Shown: positions 33,947 to 42,892 of the stretch, piece after piece
How the letters are laid out: each line of letters begins with the position of its first letter
How positions within the stretch are numbered: position 1 is the stretch's first letter
NCBI RefSeq assembly: GCF_003725535.1
Contig: NZ_RJSF01000043.1
Coordinates: 119,796-183,795 of the forward strand
Reading direction: 5' to 3'
Length of the DNA: 64,000 nucleotides
Source: Nocardioides pocheonensis
GTDB lineage: Bacteria; Actinomycetota; Actinomycetes; Propionibacteriales; Nocardioidaceae
Notes under the pieces: generated by a model
Database searches by the model: none
The model's input: only the letters and a program-made list of their open reading frames with translations
What the model was told of the DNA's origin: nothing
Translations under genes and position numbers: made by a program

Positions 33947-34777
33947 ATGACCGCGAGTCCCGCCGTACCGGCGCCCGAGCAGGACCCGGCGTGGCGACCC
34001 GCCGTGACGCTGGCCGACCTGCTGCACGAGGTCGGGCTGATGCTCGGCTCCGGGTCGGCGGTGATGTACCAGCTCGCGGTCTGGGGCGTCGGCAAGGGCG
34101 TGGCCGAGCACTCGACCACGATGCAGAGGCCCGTCGACCGGCTGCGCACCACGCTGACCTACGTCTACGTGATGGGCCTGGGCACCGACGAGGAGCGCGC
34201 GACGGTCGCGCGCATGGTCAACCGGGCGCACGGGCCCGTGCGCGGCGAGGGCTACAGCGCGTTCGACCCCGACCTCCAGCTCTGGGTCGCCGCGACGCTG
34301 GCCGAGGTGGCCCGCGAGATGTGGGAGAAGATCGCCGGTCCGCTGGACGCGGCGACGCTCGAGCACCTCTACCGGGAGGGCTGGGTCTACGGCACCGCGC
34401 TCCAGGTGAAGCCGGAGATGTGGCCGCCGACGCGCGCGGAGTTCGAGGCGTACTGGGAGCGCATGCAGGGCGAGTTCCGCTCCGACCCGCAGATCCAGCG
34501 GTATGCCCGCGCGCTGCTCTCGACCAAGGATGCGAAGTGGTTCGTCAAGCCGATCACGCCGTTGATCAGTCTGGTCACCCGGGGCAACCTCAGCCCGGCC
34601 GCCCGCGAGGTGCTCGCCCTGCCGTGGAGTGCGCGCGACCAGCGCCGCTACGACCGCTTCTGGCGTGTCGTGCGGGTGGTCTACCCGCGGGTCCCGAGAC
34701 GGATCCGCGCGCTACCCGCCCGCGTCGCCATGGCGGAGGTCCGCTGGCGGATGCGGACCGGTCGCCGCGTCATCTGA
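33947..34777 (+). CDS. MpaB-type oxygenase (DUF2236)
   Basis: 276 residues of the DUF2236/rubber-oxygenase-like (Lcp/MpaB) family: LMLGSGSAVMYQLAVWGVG, RPVDRLRTTLTYVYVMGLG, VNRAHGPVRGEGYSAFDPDLQLWVAAT and the C-terminal ARDQRRYDRFW. Conserved Arg/His in the middle could bind heme as in Lcp, but the substrate is not known. ATG at 33947 abuts the operator, so the transcript may be leaderless. Probably TetR-regulated. Confidence 0.88.
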   Translation: MTASPAVPAPEQDPAWRPAVTLADLLHEVGLMLGSGSAVMYQLAVWGVGKGVAEHSTTMQRPVDRLRTTLTYVYVMGLGTDEERATVARMVNRAHGPVRGEGYSAFDPDLQLWVAATLAEVAREMWEKIAGPLDAATLEHLYREGWVYGTALQVKPEMWPPTRAEFEAYWERMQGEFRSDPQIQRYARALLSTKDAKWFVKPITPLISLVTRGNLSPAAREVLALPWSARDQRRYDRFWRVVRVVYPRVPRRIRALPARVAMAEVRWRMRTGRRVI

Positions 34778-34802
34778 CCGCCGGGGTGGTTTCATCGTCG
34801 CC

Positions 34803-35225
34803 ATGAGGCGGCTGATCGAGATCATGCTGGTCGTCGCGATCCTGCTCGACGCGGCGTACTGGACGATCTGGTTCAGCAACCGTGACTGGATCGCGAGCGA
34901 GCACAGGAAGGCGTACTACGACTTCGAGAACGCCTTCCCGCTGGCCGACCTGTGGCTCGGGGTCGCGTGCGTGCTCGCCCTGGTGACCCTGCGGGCCCGT
35001 CGTCCGAGCGCGTTGCTGTGGCTGGTCTGCGCGGGCAGTGCCGGTCTCTACCTGTTCGGCATGGACTTCCTGTACGACGTGGAGCACGGCATCTTCACCA
35101 AGGGGGGAGGCGGGGCGTTCGAGGCCGTGATCGTCGCGCTGACGCTGGTCTTCTCCGTGACGTTGCTGCGCTGGTCGTGGCGGCACCGCGGCGAGCTGCT
35201 CTCGGGAGACCGCGCCGGCGACTGA
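34803..35225 (+). CDS. Small integral membrane protein
   Basis: 140 residues with four predicted membrane segments (LIEIMLVVAILLDAAYWTIWF; LADLWLGVACVLALVTL; LLWLVCAGSAGLYLFGM; AVIVALTLVFSVTLLRW). It starts 25 nt after the MpaB-type gene on the same strand and could be in its operon. I do not recognise a family. Confidence 0.75.
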   Translation: MRRLIEIMLVVAILLDAAYWTIWFSNRDWIASEHRKAYYDFENAFPLADLWLGVACVLALVTLRARRPSALLWLVCAGSAGLYLFGMDFLYDVEHGIFTKGGGGAFEAVIVALTLVFSVTLLRWSWRHRGELLSGDRAGD

Positions 35226-35311
35226 GTCCGTCGCCACTCCTTCGCTCCGAGGGGTGGGATTCTTCGGACGTTTCGCCCCGACCCGACCCTGGTTTCGGAA
35301 ACACTGTCCGC

Positions 35312-37144
35312 ATGCCGTTTCGGAAGTCGGACCGCGGCTCGGGCGTGCTGAGCATCGCCGAGGGCGTGGACCGGGTCTTCCGCGACGTCATCGTGATGAT
35401 CGCCGTGGCGGCGGTCGCGCTCACGACCATCTTCGTCTATCTGGTGGCCGCGATCAGGCCGGAGCAGAGCAGGTACCGGTCGGCCGCCAGCGCCCTGGCG
35501 CTCGCGCACGCGGCGATGCTCGACGAGGCGTCCGGGCTGCGGGGCTACCTGCTGGTGCGCGACCAGCGGCTGCTCGACACCTACCAGCAGGGCATGACCG
35601 CGGTCGAGGCGCAGAACGCGAGGCTCGACGGCTACCTCGGGGCCGATCGCACGCTGGCGCCCCTGCTGCTGAAGATGCGGGTCGCGGCGCAGGCCTGGGA
35701 GTCGGAGTGGGTGCGCACGGTCCTCGCCGGGAACGTGCCGAGCGACATCCAGGCGGCCGAGGTGTTCTACGCGCGCGGGGACGACCTGTTCCAGGCCTAT
35801 CGCCGGGCAGAGTCCGTGCTCAACGATCGGCTGCAGGCTCGTCGTGACGACCTGTACTTCCAGCAGGACCGGCTGCTCGCCTCGGGGCTGGTCACGACGG
35901 TGGTGCTCGCGGCGTTCATCATCGTGATGGCGAACCGGCAGCGTCGCCGGCTGAAGGACGCCGTGGTCGCGCCGGTCCTCGGCATCATCTCGGCCACCGA
36001 CGCGATCGCGCGCATGGACCTCGGCGTCCAGGTCGAGCCCTCCGGCCCGGCAGAGTTCCAGCGGATCGGCGAGGGCATCAACCGGATGCGGGACGCGCTC
36101 TCGGAGTCGCTCTACCAGGAGCTCGCCGCCCAGGAGCGGATCGAGGCCCAGGCAGACCAGCTGCGCACGATCCTCGCCATGTCCCGCGAGATCTCGGGCA
36201 GCCTGAACCTCGGCTACGTGCTCGAGGCGGTTGCCTCGGCGGCCTCGACGGTCAGCGGCTTCCCGCGGGTGATCATCTGGCTCACCGACGACGAGAGCGG
36301 CCGCACCCTCTCGGGGGTCTACGACTCCACGACCGGGCACGGCGTACCGGAGGAGAACCTGAAGGCGGAGCTGGGTGTCGGCGTGGTCGGGCAGGCAGTC
36401 CGCTACGGCCGCACCGCGACCACCCACGAGCTCGGCGAGCCGACCGTCGAGATCAACCTCGGGCACACGCTGCGCATGCTGGCGGTGCCGCTGATCGTCG
36501 GTGCACGCATCGCGGGCGCGATCGAGGTCTCCAGCACCACTCCCAGGCTGCTCTCGCCCGGCAGCCTGGACGTCCTCGAGACCCTCGCCAGCCACGCCGC
36601 CGCGGCGATCGAGGCAGCCAGCCTGCACACCTACACCGCGGAGCTCGCGCACACCGACGGCCTGACCGGCCTGGCGAACCGCAGGCTGCTCGACCACGAC
36701 CTCGCGCTCGAGTGCGAGCGTGCCGCCCGCTACGGCCGGCCCTTCGCCCTGATCATGTTCGACCTCGACCACTTCAAGCGGCTCAACGACACCTACGGCC
36801 ACACGCGCGGCGACGAGGTGCTCCAGCAGCTCGCCGAGGTCGTCTCCCGAGAGGTCCGCACGACCGACACCGTCTACCGGTACGGCGGTGAGGAGTTCGC
36901 GGTGCTCGTCCGCGAGACCGGGCCGGACGACGTCCACGGGCTCGCGGAGCGGCTGCGCTCGCGGGTCGAGGAGCACTTCGCCTCCCGGGGATCCGTCGGG
37001 CCGGTCACCGCGTCCTTCGGGATCGGGCTGGTGCCGCCCCTGCCGCCGGTGCCGGCCGAGGTGGTCGGTGCGGCCGACGCGGCGCTCTACTGGTCGAAGG
37101 CCGAGGGCCGCAACCGCGTCACGATCCGGCACGCCGAGGCGTGA
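35312..37144 (+). CDS. Membrane-bound diguanylate cyclase (CHASE3-HAMP-GAF-GGDEF)
   Basis: 610 residues: membrane segment (~26-48), CHASE3-like extracytoplasmic helical sensor with the signature LDEASGLRGYLLVRDQRLL (~60-180), second membrane segment (~190-210), HAMP (~215-265), coiled coil, GAF (~290-440) and a GGDEF domain (~450-605). The active site is GGEEF (near 527), with substrate residues in FDLDHFKRLND. The inhibitory I-site RTTD is intact, five residues before GGEEF. It should make cyclic di-GMP with product feedback. No EAL domain or effector is nearby. Confidence 0.92.
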   Translation: MPFRKSDRGSGVLSIAEGVDRVFRDVIVMIAVAAVALTTIFVYLVAAIRPEQSRYRSAASALALAHAAMLDEASGLRGYLLVRDQRLLDTYQQGMTAVEAQNARLDGYLGADRTLAPLLLKMRVAAQAWESEWVRTVLAGNVPSDIQAAEVFYARGDDLFQAYRRAESVLNDRLQARRDDLYFQQDRLLASGLVTTVVLAAFIIVMANRQRRRLKDAVVAPVLGIISATDAIARMDLGVQVEPSGPAEFQRIGEGINRMRDALSESLYQELAAQERIEAQADQLRTILAMSREISGSLNLGYVLEAVASAASTVSGFPRVIIWLTDDESGRTLSGVYDSTTGHGVPEENLKAELGVGVVGQAVRYGRTATTHELGEPTVEINLGHTLRMLAVPLIVGARIAGAIEVSSTTPRLLSPGSLDVLETLASHAAAAIEAASLHTYTAELAHTDGLTGLANRRLLDHDLALECERAARYGRPFALIMFDLDHFKRLNDTYGHTRGDEVLQQLAEVVSREVRTTDTVYRYGGEEFAVLVRETGPDDVHGLAERLRSRVEEHFASRGSVGPVTASFGIGLVPPLPPVPAEVVGAADAALYWSKAEGRNRVTIRHAEA

Positions 37145-37213
37145 GCGACGAGGGCACAGGCTCGTGAGTCGTTCGTGCGGACTCGGTCGTCACGCGAGTG
37201 CCGACGTGCGCGG

Positions 37214-37846
37214 TCAGGACCGCCAGACCGAGGCCACGTCGCGGCGGTAGCCACGACCGAAGAGTCCGCCGATGATCGCCAGCACCGGCTTCGGCACCGA
37301 CGCGGTGAGCGCCGCCATCTCCTCGGGGCTCGCGCCGTCGCTCACCCACGCGAAGAACCGGCCGCCCTTGGCCGGCGACACCTTCGCGAACTGCTTGCCC
37401 ATCGCCTTCATCTCCGGGCCGTCGGCGTGGGCGAGGTAGACCGCCTCGGTCTCCTGCTCCTCGTGGTCGAGATGGGCGACGGCCACGGTCCGGAGCTCGG
37501 TCATCGCCGCGCGAGCCGCAGCGGCGTCGGCCGCGGTGGCGGTGCCCCTGAAGGTCGCCATGGCGGACCGCGTGGCGGCCAGTGCCTGCGCCATCCGGTC
37601 GTGCTCCTCGTCGAACGTCGCGAGCAGGTCCTGGCTGACCCCGATCGACGCCATCGCCGGCCACGCGATTTCGTGCTCGCCCTCGTGGTGCTCGGTCAGC
37701 TGGGCGTCGAAGTTGTCCCAGGCCGTGCCCAGCTGGGCGGCCCGGGCGTGGTCGCCGTCGCGGAAGGCGGCCAGCGCGTCCAGGAAGCGTTGGAGGTCGC
37801 GGCGGACCGCACCGTGGATCACCTTGTTCATGCTCATCGCAGCCAT
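37214..37846 (-). CDS. Hemerythrin-domain protein
   Basis: 210 residues with a hemerythrin HHE four-helix bundle: the diiron ligands are likely in VIHGAVRRDL, LTEHHEGEHEIAWPAM, FDEEHDRM and VAHLDHEEQETEAVYL. The C-terminal ~60 residues form an extra segment common to actinobacterial versions. TAGCGT at 37853-37858 lies 6 nt before the ATG. Oxygen, NO or iron sensing/handling are possible; the partner is not evident. Confidence 0.9.
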   Translation of the reverse strand: MAAMSMNKVIHGAVRRDLQRFLDALAAFRDGDHARAAQLGTAWDNFDAQLTEHHEGEHEIAWPAMASIGVSQDLLATFDEEHDRMAQALAATRSAMATFRGTATAADAAAARAAMTELRTVAVAHLDHEEQETEAVYLAHADGPEMKAMGKQFAKVSPAKGGRFFAWVSDGASPEEMAALTASVPKPVLAIIGGLFGRGYRRDVASVWRS

Positions 37847-37953
37847 GCCGCGACGCTACCGCTGCCACTCGTTCATGCCGAGTGCATTTGCGCCCGTAGA
37901 GTGCCCCTCCGTGCTCCTCGCTCCGCTCGTCGACCCGACGTCGCCGACTCGGC

Positions 37954-37975
37954 CTCGACGAGCAAGCTCGTCGGG
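37954..37975. promoter_or_regulatory. Hairpin upstream of ychF
   Basis: CGACGAGC-AA-GCTCGTCG (37956-37973), extended by one more pair outward. It overlaps where the -35 of the ychF promoter (TAGGCT at 37983-37988) would be. The flanking CTCGCTCCGCTCG and GCGCTCGCTAGG segments look like fragments of an intergenic repeat. Confidence 0.45.
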
Positions 37976-37994
37976 CGCTCGCTAGGCTCCGCGG

Positions 37995-39071
37995 GTGGCC
38001 CTCACGATCGGCATCGTCGGACTTCCCAACGCGGGCAAGTCCACGCTCTTCAACGCCCTCACCAAGAACAACGTCCTCGCGGCGAACTACCCCTTCGCCA
38101 CCATCGAGCCGAACGTCGGCGTGGTCGGCGTACCGGACCCGCGCCTGCACGTCCTCGCGGAGATCTTCGGCTCGGCCCGCGAGCTGCCGGCGACGGTGGA
38201 GTTCGTGGACATCGCCGGCATCGTGGCGGGTGCGTCGAAGGGGGAGGGCCTGGGCAACAAGTTCCTCAGCCACATCCGCGAGTCCGCGGCGATCTGCCAG
38301 GTGACGCGCGTCTTCCGCGACGAGGACGTGACCCACGTGGAGGGCAAGGTCGACCCCGCGTCGGACATCTCCATCATCCAGACCGAGCTGATCCTCGCCG
38401 ACCTGCAGACGGTCGAGAAGGCGATCCCCCGGCTGGAGAAGGAGGCCCGGGGCAACAAGGACCTCGTGCACAACCTCGAGGCCGCGCGCGAGGCCCTCGC
38501 CGCGCTCGAGTCCGGCACGCCGGTCATCGCCACGAAGATCGACCGCGACCTGATCCGCGAGCTGATGCTGCTGACCGCGAAGCCCTACATCTACGTCTTC
38601 AACTGCGACGCCGACGAGCTCGGCGACGACGACCTCAAGAAGCGGATGAGCGAGCTGGTCGCGCCGCACGAGGCGATCTTCCTCGACGCCAAGTTCGAGG
38701 CCGAGCTGGTCGAGCTGGGCGACGACGACGAGGCCCGCGAGATGCTGCACGAGATGGGAGTCGACGAGCCCGGTCTCGACGTGCTCGCGCGCGTCGGCTT
38801 CGACACCCTCGGCCTGCAGACCTACCTGACTGCCGGGCCCAAGGAGGCCCGGGCCTGGACGATCCGCAAGGGCGCCACGGCCCCGGAGGCTGCCGGTGTG
38901 ATCCACACCGACTTCCAGAAGGGCTTCATCAAGGCCGAGGTGGTCTCCTTCGACGACCTCGTCGAGGCCGGCTCGATGGCGGCCGCCAAGGCGGCCGGCA
39001 AGGTGCGCATGGAGGGCAAGGACTACGTGATGGCCGACGGCGACGTCGTCGAGTTCCGCTTCAACGTCTGA
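37995..39071 (+). CDS. ychF: Redox-regulated ATPase YchF/OLA1
   Basis: Universally conserved Obg-family P-loop NTPase that prefers ATP and associates with ribosomes. 358 residues: P-loop GLPNAGKST, switch II DIAGIVAGASKGEGLGN, the altered G4 motif NCDADEL (instead of NKxD, explaining ATP preference), a coiled-coil insertion and C-terminal TGS domain (TIRKGATAPEAAGVIH ... FQKGFIKAEVV). GTG at 37995 with TAGGCT 6 nt upstream. Confidence 0.97.
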   Translation: MALTIGIVGLPNAGKSTLFNALTKNNVLAANYPFATIEPNVGVVGVPDPRLHVLAEIFGSARELPATVEFVDIAGIVAGASKGEGLGNKFLSHIRESAAICQVTRVFRDEDVTHVEGKVDPASDISIIQTELILADLQTVEKAIPRLEKEARGNKDLVHNLEAAREALAALESGTPVIATKIDRDLIRELMLLTAKPYIYVFNCDADELGDDDLKKRMSELVAPHEAIFLDAKFEAELVELGDDDEAREMLHEMGVDEPGLDVLARVGFDTLGLQTYLTAGPKEARAWTIRKGATAPEAAGVIHTDFQKGFIKAEVVSFDDLVEAGSMAAAKAAGKVRMEGKDYVMADGDVVEFRFNV

Positions 39072-39085
39072 GTTCGAGGGTGAGC

Positions 39086-39904
39086 GTGGAGTTCGTCGAG
39101 AAGTACGGTCCCTGGGCGCTCGTCGCCGGTGCCAGCGAGGGCGTGGGTGCGGCGTTCGCGGAGGCGCTCGCCGCGCGCGGGCTCAACGTGGTGCTGCTCG
39201 CGCGACGCCAGCAGGCGCTGGACGAGGTCGCAGCACGGATCCGCGCGACGTCCGGCGTCGAGACGCGCACGCTGGCGGTCGACCTCGCCGGGCCCGACGC
39301 GACCGCGTCGGTGACGTCCGCGCTCGCCGACCTGGAGATCGGCCTGCTGGTGTACTGCGCGGGCGCCGACGCCGACTACGCAGCTCTCCTGGACAAGCCG
39401 GTCGGCACCGCACAGGCCCTGATCCGGCGCAACTGCACGGTCCTCGTCGAGCTGTGCCACTCCTTCGGTGCGCCGATGGTCGCGCGTGGCCGCGGCGGCA
39501 TCGTGATCTTCGGCTCGGGCAGCGGGTTCGCGGGTGCACCGAAGCTGGCGACGTACGCCGCGACCAAGGCGTTCGACATGGTCTTCGCCGAGGGCCTGTG
39601 GGCCGAGCTCGAGCCGCACGGCGTCGACGTGCTGGGTCTCGTCCTCGGTGAGACCGACACCCCGGCCCTGCGGCGCATGCGCCACCAGCTCGGCCTCGCC
39701 GGCTCGCCCGACGAGCGGCCACCCGGCGCCGCCCGGGTCGAGGACGTCGTCGCCGACGGGCTCGCCCACCTGGGTCGCGGGCCGATCCGGATGGCCGATC
39801 GCAAGCTGCGGCTGGGCTCGCGCGGCTTCTTCCCGATGGGCCGCAACCGGATGGCCCGGCTGATGACCCAGGCGACGGTGAAGACGATGGAGCCGCGCGG
39901 CTGA
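39086..39904 (+). CDS. Short-chain dehydrogenase/reductase
   Basis: 272 residues of the classical SDR fold: cofactor motif VAGASEGVGAAFA, DLAGPD, CAGADAD in place of NAG, the catalytic Ser in FGSGSGF and Tyr/Lys in YAATKAF. The C-terminal end carries an Arg-rich segment (RNRMARLMTQATVKTM). The GTG at 39086 has GAGGG 6 nt upstream and is preferred over a GTG at 39080. Starts 14 nt behind ychF, probably cotranscribed. Substrate unknown. Confidence 0.88.
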   Translation: MEFVEKYGPWALVAGASEGVGAAFAEALAARGLNVVLLARRQQALDEVAARIRATSGVETRTLAVDLAGPDATASVTSALADLEIGLLVYCAGADADYAALLDKPVGTAQALIRRNCTVLVELCHSFGAPMVARGRGGIVIFGSGSGFAGAPKLATYAATKAFDMVFAEGLWAELEPHGVDVLGLVLGETDTPALRRMRHQLGLAGSPDERPPGAARVEDVVADGLAHLGRGPIRMADRKLRLGSRGFFPMGRNRMARLMTQATVKTMEPRG

Positions 39905-39964
39905 GGTCGACCGCGGACGTCGACGTCCGCGCCGCGGGGCTGCCGGCGTCGTAGGATCGGCGAC

Positions 39965-40177
39965 GTGAGCGGGGACACGCACCGGTCGGCCGAGGGCGAG
40001 GACGCGACGCCGCCCGTGGCCCAGGACGACTTCGCGGAGTTCGCCGAGCCGCCGCGGCACCGGCCGCCCGAGGAGGCGTTGCAGGAGCGCCCGAGCGAGC
40101 CCGAGGCCGACAGCGCCCAGAGCGAGGTGGACGACGTCATCGCCCGGCTCCGTCGGAAGCGGGCCGAGGAAGGCTGA
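39965..40177 (+). CDS. Small acidic hypothetical protein
   Basis: 70 residues, Glu/Asp/Pro-rich and apparently disordered except for a short C-terminal helix (EVDDVIARLRRKRAEE). A TAGGAT box at 39952-39957 lies 7 nt before the GTG, which supports a real leaderless gene. No family recognised. Confidence 0.65.
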   Translation: MSGDTHRSAEGEDATPPVAQDDFAEFAEPPRHRPPEEALQERPSEPEADSAQSEVDDVIARLRRKRAEEG

Positions 40178-40213
40178 CGCACCTGGGCGCGGCCGAGCCC
40201 GCGGCGGGTCGTC

Positions 40214-41347
40214 CTACACGGACTCGCGCGCCCGGCCGACCCCCGGCACCAGCAGCACCAGCGTGACCGCCGCGACCGACCAGCCGACGTGCGTGGCGCC
40301 GACGGCGCCCGGGTGGGCGAACCACCAGTGCGTCAGGCCGTGCGTGGTCGTCATCCGGTGCGCGTAGTCGGTCACGAACGGCTGCCACAGCACGACCACG
40401 GTGACGAGGGTCGTCCACGGGACCGTCCAGGTCGTGCCGAGGAGGTCGAAGAGCACCGCGGCGAGGGCGGCGCTCCCGACGTAGTAGGCGTTGTCCTGCG
40501 GGTCGAGCGCGAGGCGCACGGCCACGGTCACGAGCAGGACGCCGGGCCAGCGGCCGGTGAGTCCCGCGACGGCCGCGGTCACCGTGGACCCGAGCAGCTG
40601 GGCGGTGCGGCCCCAGCCCGGGACCACCGTGCCCCGCACGCCGAGCGCGTGCAGCCCGGACGACGGCACCAGCGCCACGTTCGGGCGCAGCGCCGTCAGG
40701 GTCGCGGAGTCGGCCAGCACGAACGGCAGCCAGGCGGCACTGGTGCCGAGCACCGCCGTGGCCACGGACCCTGCCCAGGCCGAGGCGGGGAGGGAGAGCA
40801 GCAGGCCGACGGTCCCGAGTGCCCACGGCTTGCAGGCGATCGCGGCGGCGACGGCGAGCCCGGCGAGGACGGGGCGACCGGCGCACAGGGCGTGGACCGC
40901 TGCGACGACCGCGATGAGGGCGAGCACGTCGTCGAGGTGGCCCCAGCGCACCGAGAGCACGGTCCAGGCGGGCGCGAGCACGAGGCCGGCAAGGAGGACG
41001 CGGACGGTGCGGCGGGCTGTCGGCAGGAGGGGCACGAGTGCCGCCAGCAGCAGGGGGCCGGCCGCGGTCATCGCGACCAGCGCGGTCTTCTCCGCGGCCC
41101 CGGACGGCAGCACCCGCAGGCACGCCGCGACCAGGAGCGACAGCGGCCCGGTCTGCAGCTCCGGATGGTCGGCGTACACGTGCAGGGCGTGCGGACCGGT
41201 CAGCCATCGACCACCGTCGGCGAAGAAGTGCCAGGACAGGCCCGACACCGACCACGCACGGCTCGCCCACCACGCCGTCCACGCCGCGACCACCACGAGA
41301 GCACCGACGGTCGGCCCGGAGCCTCCGATGAGCCGTCGCGCCACCAC
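40214..41347 (-). CDS. Polytopic membrane protein, GT-C glycosyltransferase-like
   Basis: 377 residues with about ten hydrophobic segments. The first extracytoplasmic loop holds FFADGGRWLTGPHALHVYADHPELQTGPLS in pieces consistent with the acidic loop of GT87/GT-C mannosyltransferases. AIACKPWALG in the middle is a motif seen in such proteins. The GTG at 41347 is chosen because TACTGT lies 6 nt upstream on the minus strand (41354-41359). Transferase activity and donor (probably a polyprenyl-phosphate sugar) are inference. Confidence 0.7.
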   Translation of the reverse strand: MVARRLIGGSGPTVGALVVVAAWTAWWASRAWSVSGLSWHFFADGGRWLTGPHALHVYADHPELQTGPLSLLVAACLRVLPSGAAEKTALVAMTAAGPLLLAALVPLLPTARRTVRVLLAGLVLAPAWTVLSVRWGHLDDVLALIAVVAAVHALCAGRPVLAGLAVAAAIACKPWALGTVGLLLSLPASAWAGSVATAVLGTSAAWLPFVLADSATLTALRPNVALVPSSGLHALGVRGTVVPGWGRTAQLLGSTVTAAVAGLTGRWPGVLLVTVAVRLALDPQDNAYYVGSAALAAVLFDLLGTTWTVPWTTLVTVVVLWQPFVTDYAHRMTTTHGLTHWWFAHPGAVGATHVGWSVAAVTLVLLVPGVGRARESV

Positions 41348-41412
41348 GCTCCGACAGTAGGGGAGCAGCCGGTGCGACGGCGGGCCATTGACCACCGTGC
41401 CAGCCTTGGAAG

Positions 41413-42876
41413 GTGAGCGACTGGTTCCTCCCCGAGGACGAGCGACCGTGGACGTCGGGCAACCTGGTGCGTCCGCTCGTCCACGGCGCGAGCTACTTCG
41501 CTCGCCTGGTGGAGGTCGTGGGCGGCACGCGTGCCGGCGACCGGATCGTGTTCACGGACTGGCGTGGCGACGCGGACGAGCGCCTCGCCGACGGCGGCCC
41601 GACGATCGGCGAGCTGCTGCGCGACGCGGCGCACCGCGGGGTCGACGTGCGCGGCCTGCTGTGGCGCTCGCACAGCGACAAGGCCCGGTTCAACGCCCAG
41701 GAGAACCGCCACCTCGGGGAGGTGGTCAACGAGGCCGGCGGCGAGGCGCTGTTCGACGAGCGGGTACGCCGCGGCGGCTCCCACCACCAGAAGCTGCTCG
41801 TCGTCCGCCACCGGGGCCGGCCCGACGAGGACGTCGCCTTCGTCGGCGGGATCGACCTGTGCCACGGCCGGCGCGACGACGCGGAGCACCGGGGTGATCC
41901 CCAGCCTGCGCCGCTGGACGAGCGGTACGGCCCCCGGCCGCCGTGGCACGACGCCTCGCTGGAGATCCGCGGACCCGCGGTGAGCCACGTGCTCGACGTG
42001 TTCTCCGAGCGCTGGGACGACCCGACGCCGCTTGACCACCGCAATCCCTACCGGGCCCTCATGCAGCGGGCCGCGCGGATGCCCCGGCACCCGGAGCCCC
42101 TGCCGGAGCGCTGGGACCCACCCCCGGACGCCGGGCCGCACCTCGTGCAGGTGCTCCGGACCTATCCCGCCAAGCGGCCGGCGTTCCCGTTCGCGCCCGA
42201 GGGCGAGCGCTCGATCGCCCGGGCCTACGAGCGGGCCTTCGCGCGCGCCAAGCGCCTGGTCTACGTCGAGGACCAGTACTTCTGGTCCGGCCTCGTGGCC
42301 GGGGCCCTGGCCGATGCGCTCCGGCGCGAGCCCGGCCTGCAGGTGATCGCGGTGGTGCCCCGGTTCCCCGAGGAGGACAGCGCGGTCAGCGGCACGCCGA
42401 TGCGGTTGGCCCAGCACGAGGCGCGCGACGTGCTCCACGAGGCCGGTGCCGGGCGGTTCGCGATGTACGACATCGAGAACACCGCCGGCACGCCGATCTA
42501 CGTGCACGCGAAGATCTGCATCGTCGACGACACCTGGATGACCTGCGGCTCGGACAACCTCAACGTGCGGTCGTGGACCCATGACTCGGAGGTCACCTGC
42601 GCGGTGGTCGACCCGGAGGGCGAGCTGCCCGTCGCCCTGCGCACCAGCCTGTGGGCCGAGCACCTCGGGCTCCCGCAGGACGACCCCCGGCTCCGCGATC
42701 TCGACCAGGCGACGAGCCTCTGGGAGCAGCGGGTGGGCGCCCCGGGCAGCCGGATCCGCGCGCACGTGTTGACGGCGCCGCGACGGGCGGTGCGGGCGTG
42801 GGCCGGGCCGGCGTACCGGCTGCTCTTCGACCCCGACGGTCGCCCGCGCCGGATCCGCGGGACCGACAGGTTCTGA
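41413..42876 (+). CDS. Phospholipase D-family enzyme
   Basis: 487 residues with two HKD half-sites: GSHHQKLLVV (near 123) with a following FVGGIDLCHGRRDD, and YVHAKICIVDD (near 365) with CGSDNLNVRS. This is the layout of PLD superfamily phosphodiesterases/transphosphatidylases. No signal peptide is visible, so cytoplasmic or peripheral. GTG start at 41413. It could cleave phospholipids or make phosphatidyl transfers; substrate not determined. Confidence 0.9.
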   Translation: MSDWFLPEDERPWTSGNLVRPLVHGASYFARLVEVVGGTRAGDRIVFTDWRGDADERLADGGPTIGELLRDAAHRGVDVRGLLWRSHSDKARFNAQENRHLGEVVNEAGGEALFDERVRRGGSHHQKLLVVRHRGRPDEDVAFVGGIDLCHGRRDDAEHRGDPQPAPLDERYGPRPPWHDASLEIRGPAVSHVLDVFSERWDDPTPLDHRNPYRALMQRAARMPRHPEPLPERWDPPPDAGPHLVQVLRTYPAKRPAFPFAPEGERSIARAYERAFARAKRLVYVEDQYFWSGLVAGALADALRREPGLQVIAVVPRFPEEDSAVSGTPMRLAQHEARDVLHEAGAGRFAMYDIENTAGTPIYVHAKICIVDDTWMTCGSDNLNVRSWTHDSEVTCAVVDPEGELPVALRTSLWAEHLGLPQDDPRLRDLDQATSLWEQRVGAPGSRIRAHVLTAPRRAVRAWAGPAYRLLFDPDGRPRRIRGTDRF

Positions 42877-42892
42877 GGGGGAGCGCTCTCGC

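Noticed and set aside
31483-34152. 889-codon minus-strand open frame
   Set aside because: It crosses the TIGR02206-like, xthA, TetR and MpaB genes, all of which have recognisable domains in other frames.
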